A DNA stretch of 64,000 bases from Alternaria dauci (GCF_042100115.1 NC_091276.1:2356001-2420000), one strand, 5' to 3'; numbered from the stretch's first letter, positions 11,639-23,269 are shown. Program-made: numbers and translations. Notes: generated by a model from the sequence alone, not told the origin.

Positions 11639-11946
11639 TCTGGATGTATATAGGATCGAACAGCTGTGGCAACAGCGTCGGCCCATCTGATTAGCTAATG
11701 TAATCTAAATTCCTTACAAAGTGGACATCAGAGGAAGCGAGGAGGCAAATAACAGGAGTGGACACGTGAAGCGGGTTAGCTGTGGTGTGTACGTGCCGGC
11801 CACTGGCTGGTGATGAGGCACGGTGAGCCATCGCTAAGTTCGCAGCATATGGTTCTATCCAATATCTGTGTAGAGATGAGTTGCGTACGATGTTAAACTA
11901 TTTCATTCAGGGGTATCTAATGTGTACTGTGTAATAGGGCCGACAC
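11639..11946. other. Short convergent intergenic region
   Basis: This stretch separates the 3' ends of the regulator (+) and the rhodopsin-domain gene (-). I see only terminator-type AT-rich patches and no gene. Confidence 0.4.
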
Positions 11947-13255
11947 CTAGAAGCGTTCGTGCACCTTGGTCGCCTTTCCCGTTGACTTGGTGTCAATCGT
12001 GCAATCGCTGGCCGCACCGGGACTGCCTCTTCTTTCCAAGTCCGCTATATGTTTACGGCTCTTCTCTGTTGTTTGCTGTTGTCCACGTTCATCCAGAACT
12101 GTGGATGTGACATAACCAGGCAATCCTTGCTGTTGCTGCCATGATTCGGATGGTAGGCTTCTACCGCCCAGGAAAATCTCCTCGTCAGAGCTAGCACTCT
12201 CTCTTCTGGCTCTTGAGGTTGTGATCGTGATGGATTTCTTGATCGACGGTTTGAGGTTGCTGAGCTGTTGTCCCGATTGCAGCGGTTGTGAACCCTGCGA
12301 AGGCTTGCTCCACGGTAAAGCCGAGGCAGAGCGGGTAATCTCCAGGGCCTGCTTCATAAGCGGCCTGAGAGTGGCAATAGATCCGGCTGTTATGCCCAAT
12401 CCTACTTCCACGGTACTCCAAATCGCAAAGTCGGTGGTTCGATAAAGGAAGTCACCCTTGTATCCCTCCAGTGTGGTCGTGTAAGGAAGGCGGATAATCG
12501 TTGCTGTCGAGCCGCTGTTCATCAAAGTCAGACACGCTAGCACGCAAGGACCTCGTTACTTACATTGCGGCAAGAGCAATAACTCCAGCGACTACGACTT
12601 TCATGCGCTTCTTCATGTGCAAATCCTTGACAATGAGAACGGGAAGCATCGCGAATACCCAGTCGGCAAAGGCGTTGAGTCCAGACACGACAAAGGTAAA
12701 ATTCATCACCAGGGTCGCCGACAGGCAGGTTCCAGTGTGATTGGGGTTTAGGTCCCACCAAAAGGAGATGGGTTTACACTGGAAGATGACAACCGATGTG
12801 TACGCAACGCCCACAATTGCAGAGACGACCATGATAAACCGGATGATCCAGATGTGTATCGGAGCGACGGTGATGCGTAGCAGGAAAAACCCAACAGCAA
12901 TCTTGAGCATGCATGTCGACAGTGTGTAGAATATTTCGCAAAAGTACCAGAAGTGAAGGGCCGTTTGCGCGCGTTCATCGGAAAGCTTTTCGCGGCGTAC
13001 GCCTGTGCCATGGACTGCACCGCCGATTTGGGATACCAAATATCCTGTGAAGAAGCAGAGGGTGACGACCATACAGCAGTCGTCAATGCCGAATCCTTTG
13101 ACCATAAAAATCCTACAGCTTCGGTCAGTATCGCGGTCAGAAACGTGAATCCGAGGTGGATCGTACCTGACATAGCACCGAAGTCCAACAGTGACCCATG
13201 CTAGGATCATGAATGTGATGGCTATCGCCAGCACCGAACCACTTCGGTCCTCCAT
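11947..13255 (-). CDS. Seven-helix membrane protein, fungal rhodopsin-domain family
   Basis: Three exons (13255-13167, 13112-12564 and 12514-11947; introns of 54 and 49 nt) encode 401 residues. The protein has about seven hydrophobic helices in its first 290 residues. They start with VLAIAITFMILAWVTVGLR and continue with the GIDDCCMVV motif after helix 1. Later come FQCKPISFWWD and the IIRLPYTTTLEGYKGDFLY segment, a pattern typical of the large fungal integral membrane family PF20684 (rhodopsin domain fungal). Both introns restore this pattern, RCYVRIFMVKG at the first and ALAAIGSTATI at the second. The C-terminal tail of about 110 residues is polar and Ser/Arg-rich, probably cytosolic. The first ATG in frame is at 13255 with a good context (agaATGG). 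Members have no firmly known ligand. It is not a retinal pump by sequence: I see no helix-7 lysine motif. Confidence 0.85.
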
Positions 13256-16200
13256 TCTCGGCGGTATGTCGGAGCGAATCGACAAAATAAGCTTATGTAG
13301 GCGAGGAGAGGAGTTTATGAGTTTGGAAAACCACGATTCGAATACGAAACCGCAGCATATTGTATTTTGACATCTGCGGCTTCCCTTCGTCGACGATCTT
13401 GCCTCACAGACGTCTCAACACTTTCTCCGAGCCGTGTCTCTCCTTGCACTGTGAGCGCTAGAATGCTGTTAGCAACAACACCGAGGCTCCTTTGGGTATC
13501 CTTGCGACGGTAGTCGACACAGGTTACTGTTCGAGCCAGGTTCTTTGTGGGGCAGAGCGATATGGCCAGGCACTGGAAGATCGGCAACGTGCTTCGCTAA
13601 GCGTATGCCATGCGATCAAGGGGATTATCAGGTGGTGCCTGGACCTAACATGAAGCCACTGTGTTGCCAAAATAAACCACAGAGCCTGTAGTGCTCAGCT
13701 AGACCCTCAGTATAGAAAGCCTCTCGCTACTTTTGTCAACATGGTGGTTGCAACTATGAGGCGTGCAGCGGGCGCTTGGGTCGGGAGCTTTTAGCGAGTC
13801 AAATTGGGTTCGGAATCATGCAAGCGTGAACGCCGCCTCGTCAACGACGACGCTTACTATGTATGGTGAGGAACGAGCTCCGGCGATGCCTACCTAACCC
13901 GAAGGAGCGAAAGGAGAGAGGACGATCATACCCCATGTCAAGCTGCTTTTGGATATGGAAGGGCAAAGGCCTCGCAGGATGTACATGCAAATTCAAGTGC
14001 CGTGTTTTAGCGGGTCTCTAGGGTTCAGGAACCGTTCCGTGGTCAGACTGCTTTGCTTGGCCATGACATCCAGAGGAGCAAAAGATTCTGCGCACTTGCG
14101 CGTTTGTAGTTGTGCTATCCTCCGGAAAGTGCTACTACATGCGCACCGTCAGAACCAGAGATGGAGACAAACTCTAGCAGTCAATGGCAGCTTCCCCGTG
14201 CCGTGCCGAACCTCCGCCTCCGCGCTACACAAAGTGCTTCCAGTTCCCCGGTGGTGGCCGTATGCTCAGAGGTGGCTTTCGACTACAGTGCAATATCAAA
14301 TTCCTCCAGACTGTAGCAGTCTATTATGCGCGCCTAACGATGCACAAGCGCTCTTTGGCTGCGTAGCCACAAGCAGTAAGATTTTACAAAAAACAAACAA
14401 ATAACACAAGAAAAAGTCATGCTGACCTTGCATTGGCGCTTCGATCTGCGACATAGCCGATGGACGACTCGCAAATTTTCGGTATAGTGCGCCATCTTGT
14501 CTCCTGCGAATGTCACAAGCGAATCGATTTCCAGCCTTCCTGGTCCATGTTCAGCAATAGCCCAAGGCTGGATGCGTTCACAACTCTAACACTAACCGGG
14601 ATGTTACCGAAGTGAGACCATTTGTAGGGACACATAGCAAACCGACTCTTGGGGTGCTCGAAGGCGACTGTCGCCAGAAGCAATCATTATGACTTTGCTT
14701 TCTTTCTAATATATAGTCCTACACACCCACAAGGTCTCGATGCAATTCCGTTGGTCAGTCTCAACGATGTGGCGCGGTTGATGGTGTCGGCACGGCGATC
14801 CTGTCAACGTTCTCGAATGCGGAGAGTTAGGGGCGTTGGAAAAGGTGTGCCCTGATTTGGCATGCGTGCGGCAGGGCGTTGGAACTTCCTTCGGCGCTAC
14901 TGCGGAGCCAGGATGCTTCTTGGGAGTTTCACCATTACCTAGACCCACTGCCGAAAGCCCCGATGGCGGATACTGCCCTAATCGGGTAGCACAACACACC
15001 CTGTCGGACTAGCTCATGCAACAATTTTTGCTGGGCAAAAGTGGACAGCCGACCTTCCCCAGCCTCTTACCCGACATCCGAAACGTTGCCTTCTTTCCAT
15101 TACTCGGATGCTGTTCAGATAGATTTTTCCCGTGTAACGGCGAGCGGCGGGTGTTACGTCATTTTGATCTGTCAGCCATGACAAAGGCGAGGCTTGCTAC
15201 CCCCAGGCGCAACGAAACCCCCCTTGAGATGCAGCGACAGAGGAGTGCCCTGACACGCCTGTGTCCTCCTGGTCCATAACCGACCAGGATCCGGAAGCAA
15301 CCGGCCGCTACAGTCATGGAAGAGCTAGCCAAGATGTGCACAGTCATACCCAGGGTAATCATGAGTCGTAAACGGATCAAGGAGATTGACAGATGATCAA
15401 TATACTCTTCATAAGCTTCAATCCAATCAACAAGGCATGGCAAGAACATGCTGCGATGGTCGTCGTTCTGCCGCTGGGACGAGTTCGGGATTTTGAAAAG
15501 TATGAAACCTAGGTGTGCGCGCGTGAGTCGCTGCATCAGGCTCCTGAACTCTGTCTCATCCTGGGTACCACGTCCATGGATATCCCCTGACTATAGATCT
15601 GGTAAGGGACACGACAGGTAGGCATGGTCTATGCCGACGGGAGACTGAATGGAAGGAACGACAACGTTGAAAATGATCGCTTCATGAAATGCTTGTGAAA
15701 ATAGACGTCGCCAACAGAGAATCGTGGTTCTGGACACATCTAGGAATATATACATCGCCAAAAGACATAGGGAAGGGAAGAAGATTGGACCGGTCCTGTA
15801 CCGCGGAATGGCAGAATTATCGGACCACTCACCCTATAGCCGGGTTAGGTTCTCCAGGCACGCGTGGTCTTCATTCCATGTTTGCAGATACGACTTGCCG
15901 CTATGTGCCCAGAGACGCAGTGCCGGTGGTCTTATAGTCGTGAGAAGGATGCCAGAATCACTTGCACCTGCTTATACAAGTCAAGCTCTTTTGTGCAGAG
16001 CAAACACCGGGTAAATGCCCCGCATCGAACCGTCGTTCGGGACTCCGTAATCAAATGCAATATATTCGAACAAATAGCGATGTCTCAATTATATTGTTGA
16101 AGGTTCTATGCATGTTCTCCCGGACGGTTGTGTACTGTCGAGGTCCTACAGCGAGGGTCCAAAACAGTGTCAGCCTCGATATTGAGGCCGAGACTAAACT

Positions 16201-16347
16201 CACAGCCAATGACAGCCACAGCCGCGAGATCCATTAGCGATATCTACCACATCGAGGCTCCTCTCCATAGGATTGCGACTCTTGTGGTCCATGTTATCCT
16301 AAATTGCTCCGTGCATACAGGACCGCTGACACGGGAAGGCTCACTGG

Positions 16348-16366
16348 CTCCAGTTGGCTACTGGAG
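16348..16366. promoter_or_regulatory. Pair of CreA-type sites (inverted)
   Basis: CTCCAG at 16348-16353 and CTGGAG at 16361-16366 both fit the CreA/Mig1 consensus SYGGRG, one on each strand, directly before the TATA box of the GH7 gene. Cellulase genes are commonly glucose-repressed through such sites. The consensus is short, so chance occurrence is likely enough to keep confidence low. Confidence 0.3.
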
Positions 16367-16370
16367 TAAG

Positions 16371-16378
16371 TATATAAA
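16371..16378 (+). promoter_or_regulatory. TATA box of the GH7 gene
   Basis: The sequence tatataaa lies 80 bp before the ATG at 16451. An in-frame ATG at 16394 is only about 23 bp from the TATA box and is therefore probably at or before the transcription start, which supports the start at 16451. Confidence 0.55.
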
Positions 16379-16450
16379 GTCTCTGACTTTGCTATGCTAG
16401 ATGAGTTGCACCTCAATCACCCGAAACCGCACCTCCTTGGTAATATCACA

Positions 16451-17762
16451 ATGGCACCTTATGCTCTCGTTGCCGCTGCTCTTTTGGGCCTGGCCACTGC
16501 TCAAACACCAGGAAACACACCAGAAATTCACCCCAGGCTCACCACCTGGAAGTGCACCAAGGCTGGAGGATGCAAATCACAGAACACGGCTCTTGTCGCC
16601 GACTCAGCTGCTCATTGGATCCACCAAAAGGGCAACTCAACACTGGGTTGCGGGAGCTGGGGAAGTGGGCCTGATCCAACGGCTTGCCCTGACGAGGAAT
16701 CATGCGCCAAGAACTGCATCATGGAAGGCATCCAAGACTACTCAACGATGGGTGTTTATACTAGTGAAGGAGAAGTCCGCTTGGACATGTACAATCCCAA
16801 TGGCGGAGTCGCGAGCCCCAGGGTTTACATTTTAGCCGAGGATGAGGAGAACTACGAGATGTTGCAATTGACGGGTAACGAATTGGCCTTTGATGTGGAC
16901 ATGTCGAAGCTACCATGCGGCATGAATGGTGCCCTCTATCTCAGCGAGATGGAAGCTGATGGCGGACGTTCTCGGCTCAATCCAGGTGGTGCTGCCTACG
17001 GCACAGGATACTGTGATGCTCAGTGCTATGTCACACCTTGGATCAACGGTGTAGTAAGTACAGTCCTCATGCCCCGTTGATGCCGGTTCTCACCAGCCAT
17101 AGGGAAACGTCAAAGGGCAAGGTGTTTGCTGCAACGAGATGGATATCTGGGAGGCCAACGCTCGTACCAACCAGATCGCGCCGCATACATGCAGTAAAGA
17201 CGGTATTTTCGGCTGCACTGGCGATGAATGCGGCAAGGCTGGCCTGTGCGACAAGAACGGATGCGGAGATAATCCGTACAGGCACCGGAGCTCACCAGAC
17301 TACTACGGTCCTGGTCTCAAAGTCGACACGAATAAACCCTTTACTGTTGTCACGCAATTTCCAGCCAAGGACGGTGTTCTCCAGGCGATCGTACGAAAGT
17401 ACGTCCAGGACGGTGTCGTCATCGAGAACGCTATGCGTAATATCACCATGGATCAGGAGTACTGCTCGGCTCAGCCTGGGGCCGAAATGTACACCAAGCT
17501 TGGTGGCCACAAGGGTATGGGCGACGCAATGGCCCGTGGTATGGTTCTCGCGCTGAGCATTTGGTGGGATGAGGGTGGTGCTATGCAATGGCTCGACGGG
17601 TCTGTGAACAACGCTGGTCCTTGCAATGCGACTGAGGGCTTCCCAGAGGCTATCCGACAGATCGAGAAAACACCTACAGTCACTTTTAGCCAGATCAAAT
17701 GGGGTGAGATTGGGTCTACGTTTGCTGAGAAGAACTCTACAGGTTTCCATTGGACGGCGTAG
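16451..17762 (+). CDS. Secreted GH7 cellulase, endoglucanase type
   Basis: A glycoside hydrolase family 7 enzyme that cleaves beta-1,4 links of cellulose outside the cell. Two exons (16451-17053 and 17103-17762, intron 49 nt) give 420 residues. Residues 1-18 are a signal peptide (hydrophobic core, cut after LATAQ). The mature part starts with TPEIHPRLTTWKCTKAGGC, as in Cel7 enzymes. The catalytic motif EMDIWEAN places nucleophile E213, D215 and acid/base E218, just after the splice site. The many cysteines of the fold are kept (for example CCNEMD and CGKAGLCDKNGCG). Compared with Cel7A-type exoenzymes the chain is shorter and several tunnel-forming loops appear missing, closer to Cel7B endoglucanase (inference from memory of the families). 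There is no linker or cellulose-binding module. It lies 2.5 kb from the AA9 gene. Confidence 0.93.
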
Positions 17763-18588
17763 GAAGAGATATTGGCGGGTGGTTAGCCAATGTATATGTC
17801 AGCTCCTTCTTTGAAGACCGAGCGCGGCTGCACCTGTTCTCTGACAAAGATGCAGTACTGTGTTCACAAGGGCTGCGGTTGTTCGTTGTCGGCTGAGAGT
17901 GTGTGACCTTTATCAGCAAGCGTGACTTTCCGGGTTGCTATCGCGTTGCGGCACAGCAAGATGATGATTCCAACGCCCTTTCAATGTGCTTGCTGAGGCC
18001 AGAATGCGATGAATGCGATGAATGCGATGAATGCGATGAGGGACAATATTGCCGGACGACAGCAGCACAATCGACTAAGGCACTAGGCCCTTTATAGAAT
18101 GGCCGGACCCGCATTTTGACTCAACCTTGGCTCAGCCCTTCCACACTCCTCTGTTGTCCCTTAACCTTGGCTGTTTGCAGTAACAAGAAGCGGTGCGCCC
18201 TTCCATGTTACATGTCTAGATGATCGCTGACTCACATGCATTGTACTTGCGTGCGTACTGACGCGCCTGGTTGGCCTGTGAACAGAAATGGAGGTGGCAC
18301 GAGAGAACGCCAACAGCGTACGAGTGCTGCGCGCGATGAGAGCTTGGTAATGAAGCTGATGACTGTGCTGTTCATTTTGGTGTAGATGTTTCTATAGTTC
18401 AGCGACGTTGTATAAGAGCGAGTAGATGGCTTCACCATCGTCGGCCATCAGCAAGCAAACATTTCCGCGTCGCACATCAGCAGAGACATCACCTCTTCAA
18501 GCGATTCCAAATCCACATTAACTCATCCGAAGCCTACCCTTGTCTTCATCAAACAAAAGCACATTCGTGGATTCACGACACCTCGACC
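17763..18588. other. Intergenic region with a small tandem repeat
   Basis: This is the 3' region of the GH7 gene and the leader of the small gene at 18589. Apart from the 9-bp tandem repeat annotated separately I see nothing in it. Confidence 0.4.
18002..18037 (+). repeat. 9-bp tandem repeat, four exact units
   Basis: The unit gaatgcgat is present four times head to tail. It lies between genes and is not in a convincing reading frame. Confidence 0.85.
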
Positions 18589-18816
18589 ATGACATCAGCC
18601 AACCGAGGTAGCTCCAGCACACCACCCAAGAGCGACACAATGTCGACAACGTCAAGTACAAGAACAACATCCACAAAGTCTTTGCTTCGATCGATACTCC
18701 CACACAAGCGGTCGAAGGAGGCTGTTGAACCGAAGAAAAGAGAATCACCAGTGGACAAGGCAAATCGAGGCCTAAACCACGCGGACGCCCTATATCATTC
18801 GGCGCAATATAAGTAG
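18589..18816 (+). CDS. Possible small Ser/Thr-rich protein, 75 residues
   Basis: A single-exon frame begins at an ATG in good context (cgaccATGA) after a pyrimidine- and A-rich leader that looks like a fungal 5' UTR. The product is rich in Ser/Thr in its first 30 residues (STPPKSDTMSTTSSTRTTS), has a basic middle (ILPHKRSKEAVEPKKRES), and ends in LNHADALYHSAQYK. There is no signal peptide or membrane segment. I do not recognise the protein. Its composition is more protein-like than the other short frames nearby, but it could be chance. Confidence 0.4.
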   Translation: MTSANRGSSSTPPKSDTMSTTSSTRTTSTKSLLRSILPHKRSKEAVEPKKRESPVDKANRGLNHADALYHSAQYK

Positions 18817-19389
18817 GAACAGGGGCATTGGGTCTCACAATCAGAGGATTCTCCGTTACCGGGTGCACACAACACGACTTAATTTTGGCTCTAGCGTTAG
18901 GCAGTAATCTCGAAGAGAAGCAACATCTTTTTCTCTGCTTAATTTAACAATGAAACTATGACCCTTTCAAGTTTGTGGCTATGCGTCTTCATCTCTGGTT
19001 TCCCTATGTCGCGGGGTGAACGAGTGCGGAATTACTGCAAGTGACCGGCACAGTGAATGTCGAGCGATGGCTGTGCCCAACCTTCGTCATGCGCGCTCCA
19101 GCGATTTGCTGATTACGCTCGCACCATAAGCAGCTCTCCAATGTTGCCTGCAGCCTAGCCGCTCTCTCTCCTGGACCCTGAAATTGAAATTGAAGATGGG
19201 CCTGGACATACCTAGCGCCCTACGTGAGGTGCTATCTGACTTGCCCAGACAACCATTACACATCGTCTTCCGTCTCCATGGCACACAATTACGTCTATCT
19301 TATAGGCAAAAGACAGCTCTTCAACATTTGAACGCGAAAATAAAGAGCGATCTAGCATCCCACAACCACCCACACCTATCGATATTCAC
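18817..19389. other. Intergenic region
   Basis: This region holds the promoter and leader of the gene at 19390. I see no coding content or RNA gene. Confidence 0.4.
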
Positions 19390-20004
19390 ATGGACGGCCT
19401 CAAGCGCGCACGGGTCATCAAAAGCGAGATAGAGAAGAACGTCTCCATCCTCACGCCTGAGGAGAAGAAGACCAACACCCAGCGCAACGACGGCGAAGAC
19501 CCTGAGAACGTCATTATCAAAAGTCTGCGCCAAGAGCAAAAGCTCTCCTGGAACGAAATCGCGAACTACCTCAACCAGGAGCGCCTCAGCAAGGGTGAAG
19601 CAGCAATATTCACAGACGCCGCCGTCTACAGCCGCTTCGTCCGTAACGCACCTCGTGTTGCGACGTCCGTCAGCGAGATTGGCTTCGACCCAAAGGACTA
19701 CATGCACCTGCGCCATCCGAACCAGTACACTGAGGCTCAAGGAACAGGAACTGTCAGCAAGGCGGGCAAGAAGCGCATCAAGAACTACGACAATGCGACT
19801 GAACTCAAAGCCAACATCCGCCAGCCAGTCACTATAGAGCCACACGACAACGATCTAGAGGGAGAAGAAAAGACTGAACAGCTCATGAAGGCAGTAGCAA
19901 AGTGTGAGCGCAACTTTTGGAAATACGTCGCGGATGAGATGGAGAGGGCGACTACCAAGATGTATGATCCCGACGAGCTTGCGAGGCGCTATCACGCGAT
20001 TTGA
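19390..20004 (+). CDS. Hypothetical protein, 204 residues, HTH-like segment
   Basis: An uninterrupted frame with good codon texture. Residues about 40-95 contain a pattern of two or three helices, with VIIKSLRQEQKLSWNEIANY followed by a Phe/Ala-rich helix, that resembles a Myb/SANT or other helix-turn-helix unit with a W-x-x-I-A core. A lysine-rich middle (KAGKKRIKNYDN) and an acidic helix near the C-terminus (KAVAKCERNFWKYVADEMER) follow. It is probably soluble, with no signal peptide. A nuclear, DNA-associated role is possible but is an inference from the helix pattern only. I do not recognise a named family. It is convergent with the AA9 gene. Confidence 0.7.
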   Translation: MDGLKRARVIKSEIEKNVSILTPEEKKTNTQRNDGEDPENVIIKSLRQEQKLSWNEIANYLNQERLSKGEAAIFTDAAVYSRFVRNAPRVATSVSEIGFDPKDYMHLRHPNQYTEAQGTGTVSKAGKKRIKNYDNATELKANIRQPVTIEPHDNDLEGEEKTEQLMKAVAKCERNFWKYVADEMERATTKMYDPDELARRYHAI

Positions 20005-20304
20005 GGTGATTGGAGGGGATGCTCTTCTTATGGTCAGCGCATCCTGTGTAGGTGACACGATTTAGTGGTATATGCGGTGTCGTAAAGGATGCGAGGGGCA
20101 CCAGCTTGGGTATAGTAGACTAGATGATGCGAATTGACACTTGAACTTTGAATACTCCTTGACAAGGACTGTCTTTCCATGTTTTCGCAACAGCAATGAT
20201 ATGCATCGAAACTTCGTTTCCATTCTAGGCACTTTCTACACTTTCACCTTCGCCATGAAATTTTGTACAACCCAGAGCCCAAACGTGTTACCCTTGAGGG
20301 GTAC
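20005..20304. other. Convergent intergenic region
   Basis: This stretch lies between the 3' ends of the HTH-like gene (+) and the AA9 gene (-). Nothing further is seen. Confidence 0.4.
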
Positions 20305-21079
20305 CTAACAAGTAAACGTAGGAGGACCAGGGTTTGTGTAGCTTGTGGGAATTGGGTAGTTGATGTTGATCAAGATACCGGGGTCGGTAGCCTTGTATGC
20401 GCCAGGAAAGGCGACGAGGTTCGAGGGCGTCTTGCTGCCACCACCTGTAACCTCGAGTTGCGCGCAAGAAAGGTAAAACTGCGCCCCGCCCTTGCTCTGA
20501 GCTGTATGGATGGCGATGTGCTCGTTTCGCATCAAGTACTTTCCGGGCGCGATGCATTGGGGGATCTTGATGTCGTAGTTGGCAGCACCTGTGCGCACAG
20601 CGGTCAATAGACGTTGGTAGAAGACGCAGATGGGAATCCCTTACTCTGCCAGGTCAACTGAGCACCGAACTTGGGTTGCTCAGCATAGATGCGGAACCAG
20701 ACAGCGCCGGTAGGGTCCCATGTGTTGATGTCTTGACCTTCCGGTACCTTGGCGAGGTATGATTGGAAGGGCCCAGGGTGGTAAGCGTTAGGATTAACGC
20801 TGACCTTGACATTTGAGCCAGCAGCAACACTGAGAGTCGACGTGCCGGCCTTGAGCTGGTTGCAGCGAATGTCATTGCTGGTCACATCGCCAACAAATCC
20901 ATTGTCTTGCCAGTTCTTGGCTTGGCGGACATGAGACCAGGCTGTGTCACCGTTGACGCTTGGGAGGGTATCTGCGAGGAGTTAGGCCCGGATGATTGGG
21001 ATATATACGCGATGCAACAGAGCGTACAGTGAGCGCTGGCCAAAGAAGCAGCAGCTAGTAGAATGACAGATGTTTTCAT
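20305..21079 (-). CDS. Secreted AA9 lytic polysaccharide monooxygenase
   Basis: A copper enzyme that breaks cellulose chains oxidatively outside the cell. Three exons (21079-21028, 20971-20645 and 20588-20305, introns 56 and 56 nt) give 220 residues. The signal peptide is residues 1-16, cut so that His17 becomes the N-terminal copper-binding histidine (mature H-Y-T-L-P). The second copper histidine is His82 in YHPGP. The axial tyrosine is Tyr165 in QFYLSC, with His154 nearby in EHIAIH. The C-terminus ends PGPPTFTC, as in many AA9 proteins, with no binding module. The second intron must be spliced: read through, the frame ends at a TGA and the C-terminal half is in another frame. Spliced, it gives LTWQSAANYDIKIPQC, which fits the family. 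It would work together with the GH7 enzyme. Confidence 0.92.
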
Positions 21080-21726
21080 CCTGGCAAGAACTTCGAATGA
21101 TCGTCAAGACGAGATGCAATAAATATGCAGTTGGTACCGGCATATCGATCATCCCCGAGCGAGATATATACTTTGCCGTGCGCCATGGGCTTGCTCACTC
21201 CCAACGACAGCCACCGGAAGTAAACGCAAAGGGACGGTCAGCATCGCATCAGACCCGAATATTGAGCACGGGATGATGGTCATGGAAGAAAGACTGGACT
21301 GAGTCGAGTGTGGAATAAATTGCGAAAGATGAACACAATTTATCTGGAGTGGCAGGCTGCTACAGGTAACACAACGCTAGAGACGGATGTTGCTTCCGGT
21401 CTGAATTGCGGCCAATAGCAGCACCAACCATGCTTGAGATGCCCAAATTGACCACGTCATCGCCATACATTTGGTACTATGCGTTTTATGAGAAACGGTC
21501 ACATGCCTACAAAGACGGGAATACATTCTCTAGACCCAGCAGATATGGTAAACTTGACATGCAGGCCAAGCGAGCTCGCCGATGCCAGGTATCGATGTCG
21601 CTCTCACACAGACACACAACAGCAGCTTCGAGGGTCTCGACGTGTCCGAAACGTTCTGGGTATCATAATTTCTATGACAGTACTCTGCTGGAAGTCCACA
21701 AGATTGCAAATTATGATGCGCAAGTT
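21080..21726. other. AA9 promoter and 3' region of the transporter
   Basis: The AA9 promoter occupies the left part; the rest is the 3' side of the transporter gene, which is on the same strand. I see no gene. Confidence 0.4.
21165..21170 (-). promoter_or_regulatory. Likely TATA box of the AA9 gene
   Basis: The sequence tatata (in a gtatatatc setting on the minus strand) lies about 86 bp before the AA9 start codon, a usual distance for a fungal promoter. Confidence 0.4.
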
Positions 21727-23269
21727 CTACACATGTCCCCTGGTCTCCACATCGCTGTCCTGCCTGGCCACATACTTGCCCTCATCTGCCCCCGTCACGA
21801 CCGCCATATCTTCATCAGCAGCCACATCAAAGTTCCTTCCTCTGTACTCCGGACCCAATGCCGTGAGTAGGATAACGTAGGCATACACACAACCCATGAA
21901 GATGCAAATCACCAGGCCGTACTTGTAGCGGCTTGTACTGCCTTTGGGTGGAAGCGGAAATCTCTCACCAATCGTCGCTTCAATGGTGGATGAAGCAGAA
22001 GATGCGAGGTTACCAAGTTGATACGATGTACCGACAACGAACGTTCGGAACGATCCCGGGGACAGCTCCATGAGGTGGATGGGAATTACTCCCCAGGCTC
22101 CTTGAACACAGAATTGTTGGAAGAAGGCTGCTGCAATGACAGCGTTGCTAGAAACAAATGTGTAGGGGTAGAGCAGAGCGCCGCCAATGACACACATGAC
22201 AATTATACTGATGCGACGTCCGAAGATGGACGAGCAATACCCGATGATAGTACCTCCAGTCATAGCGCCCAGGTTGGCGATTACTTGTGTGACGGTAACC
22301 CGGTTGGCAGAGAAGTTGTATTGGTTGCTCAGCATGGTCGGGTAAAGGTCCTGACTTCCATGAGACATGAAGTTGAAACCCGCCATCAGCAAGACAAGAT
22401 AAACAAGTAGAAGCCAGTGGCGCTTGAGTGCGATCTTGCCTTCCTGGGCGAACACTTTGGCGGCGTTCGGTTGTTCTTCGCGGATCCGCTTGCGCTCGAG
22501 GTAGGCTTGTGTCTCCGGGAGACAGAGTCGGAAGAGGATAATCAGGACTGGTGGGCCAGCACCGAACCAGAACAGTGGTCTCCACCCGTGACCGACGGTA
22601 TCGACGAAGGCGCGGGCAAATACGGTGGCAAGCAGGTAGCCGAAGGCATATCCTTGTTGTAGCATTCCGGATATGATACCACGAGCTTGTTCAGGACAAT
22701 CCTCAAGAGCTGTAATTGTGTCAGTCATCTATACCGGTTGATGGAGGGAGAGAGCACGTACCGGTTGCGGTAGCATTGCCATATAGTCCACCCATTGCAA
22801 TACCGAATAGTGCTCTTACCCCCAGGAACTCTTTGTACGTTGAGCAAAACCCCGTACCAAGCTCCAGGATGATGAAGAGCACATTATTGATTATGAAAGG
22901 CCACTTTCTTCCATAACGATCTGCTGCCAGACCAAAGATGATGCTACCCACGCTCCGCAGCATGAGCACCAGCGTGATTCCCCAGGTGATGTCGGCCTTG
23001 GTCTTCCCGAATGATTCAGCAAGATCCTCGACTGTAAGGGAAACGGTGAAGAAATCAAACGCATCCCAGGTCCACGCGAAGAAGGCGACCAGAAAGAAGA
23101 GCCACTGCTGCAGATTTAGCATGCGCAGTAGGGTGATTGGGTTGGCGACCTTGTCGCGGGCAGGCTTGAGCGTTGGAATGCGCGTGGCGATATAGCGACC
23201 AGCCGTCATTTTCTGGGCTGGTGGCGCGTATTCGCGCTGCTCAGTAGTGTCGTACTTCTCGTCCGACAT
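21727..23269 (-). CDS. JEN1: Jen1-type monocarboxylate (lactate/pyruvate) transporter, MFS
   Basis: A major facilitator protein that takes up lactate, pyruvate or related acids with protons across the plasma membrane. Two exons (23269-22762 and 22709-21727, intron 52 nt) give 496 residues. About twelve membrane helices are visible. Family marks are FFAWTWDAFDFFTVSLTV in helix 1, the MFS signature ADRYGRKWP after helix 2, and CPEQARGIISGMLQQGYAFG in the following loop and helix. The intron falls inside GNATATALEDCPEQARG, which reads smoothly only when spliced. The start ATG at 23269 has a good context (accATGT); in-frame codons upstream are not ATG. Exact substrate is an inference from the Jen1 resemblance; fungi have several Jen-like paralogues. 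Two CreA-type sites lie about 230 bp upstream. Confidence 0.88.

Larger units (their letters stand above)
13256..16450. other. Long gene-free stretch upstream of the GH7 gene
   Basis: About 3.2 kb between the divergently transcribed rhodopsin-domain and GH7 genes. Several frames of 60-150 codons occur on both strands (for example 13949-14404 plus and 15159-15536 minus), but none shows domain motifs, and I could not join them through introns into a protein. Base composition is ordinary, with no RIP signature. I see no RNA gene. The last 100 bp hold the likely core promoter of the GH7 gene. Confidence 0.45.

Noticed and set aside
13949..15536. Frames of 90-150 codons in the long gene-free stretch (13,949-14,404 plus; 14,706-14,999 minus; 15,159-15,536 minus)
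   Set aside because: No domain motifs, no plausible splice joins, and codon texture like chance frames; not reported as genes.
17903..18097. Frame encoding a repeated Glu-Cys-Asp tract
   Set aside because: It is only the translation of the 9-bp tandem repeat; no start context or conservation can be argued.
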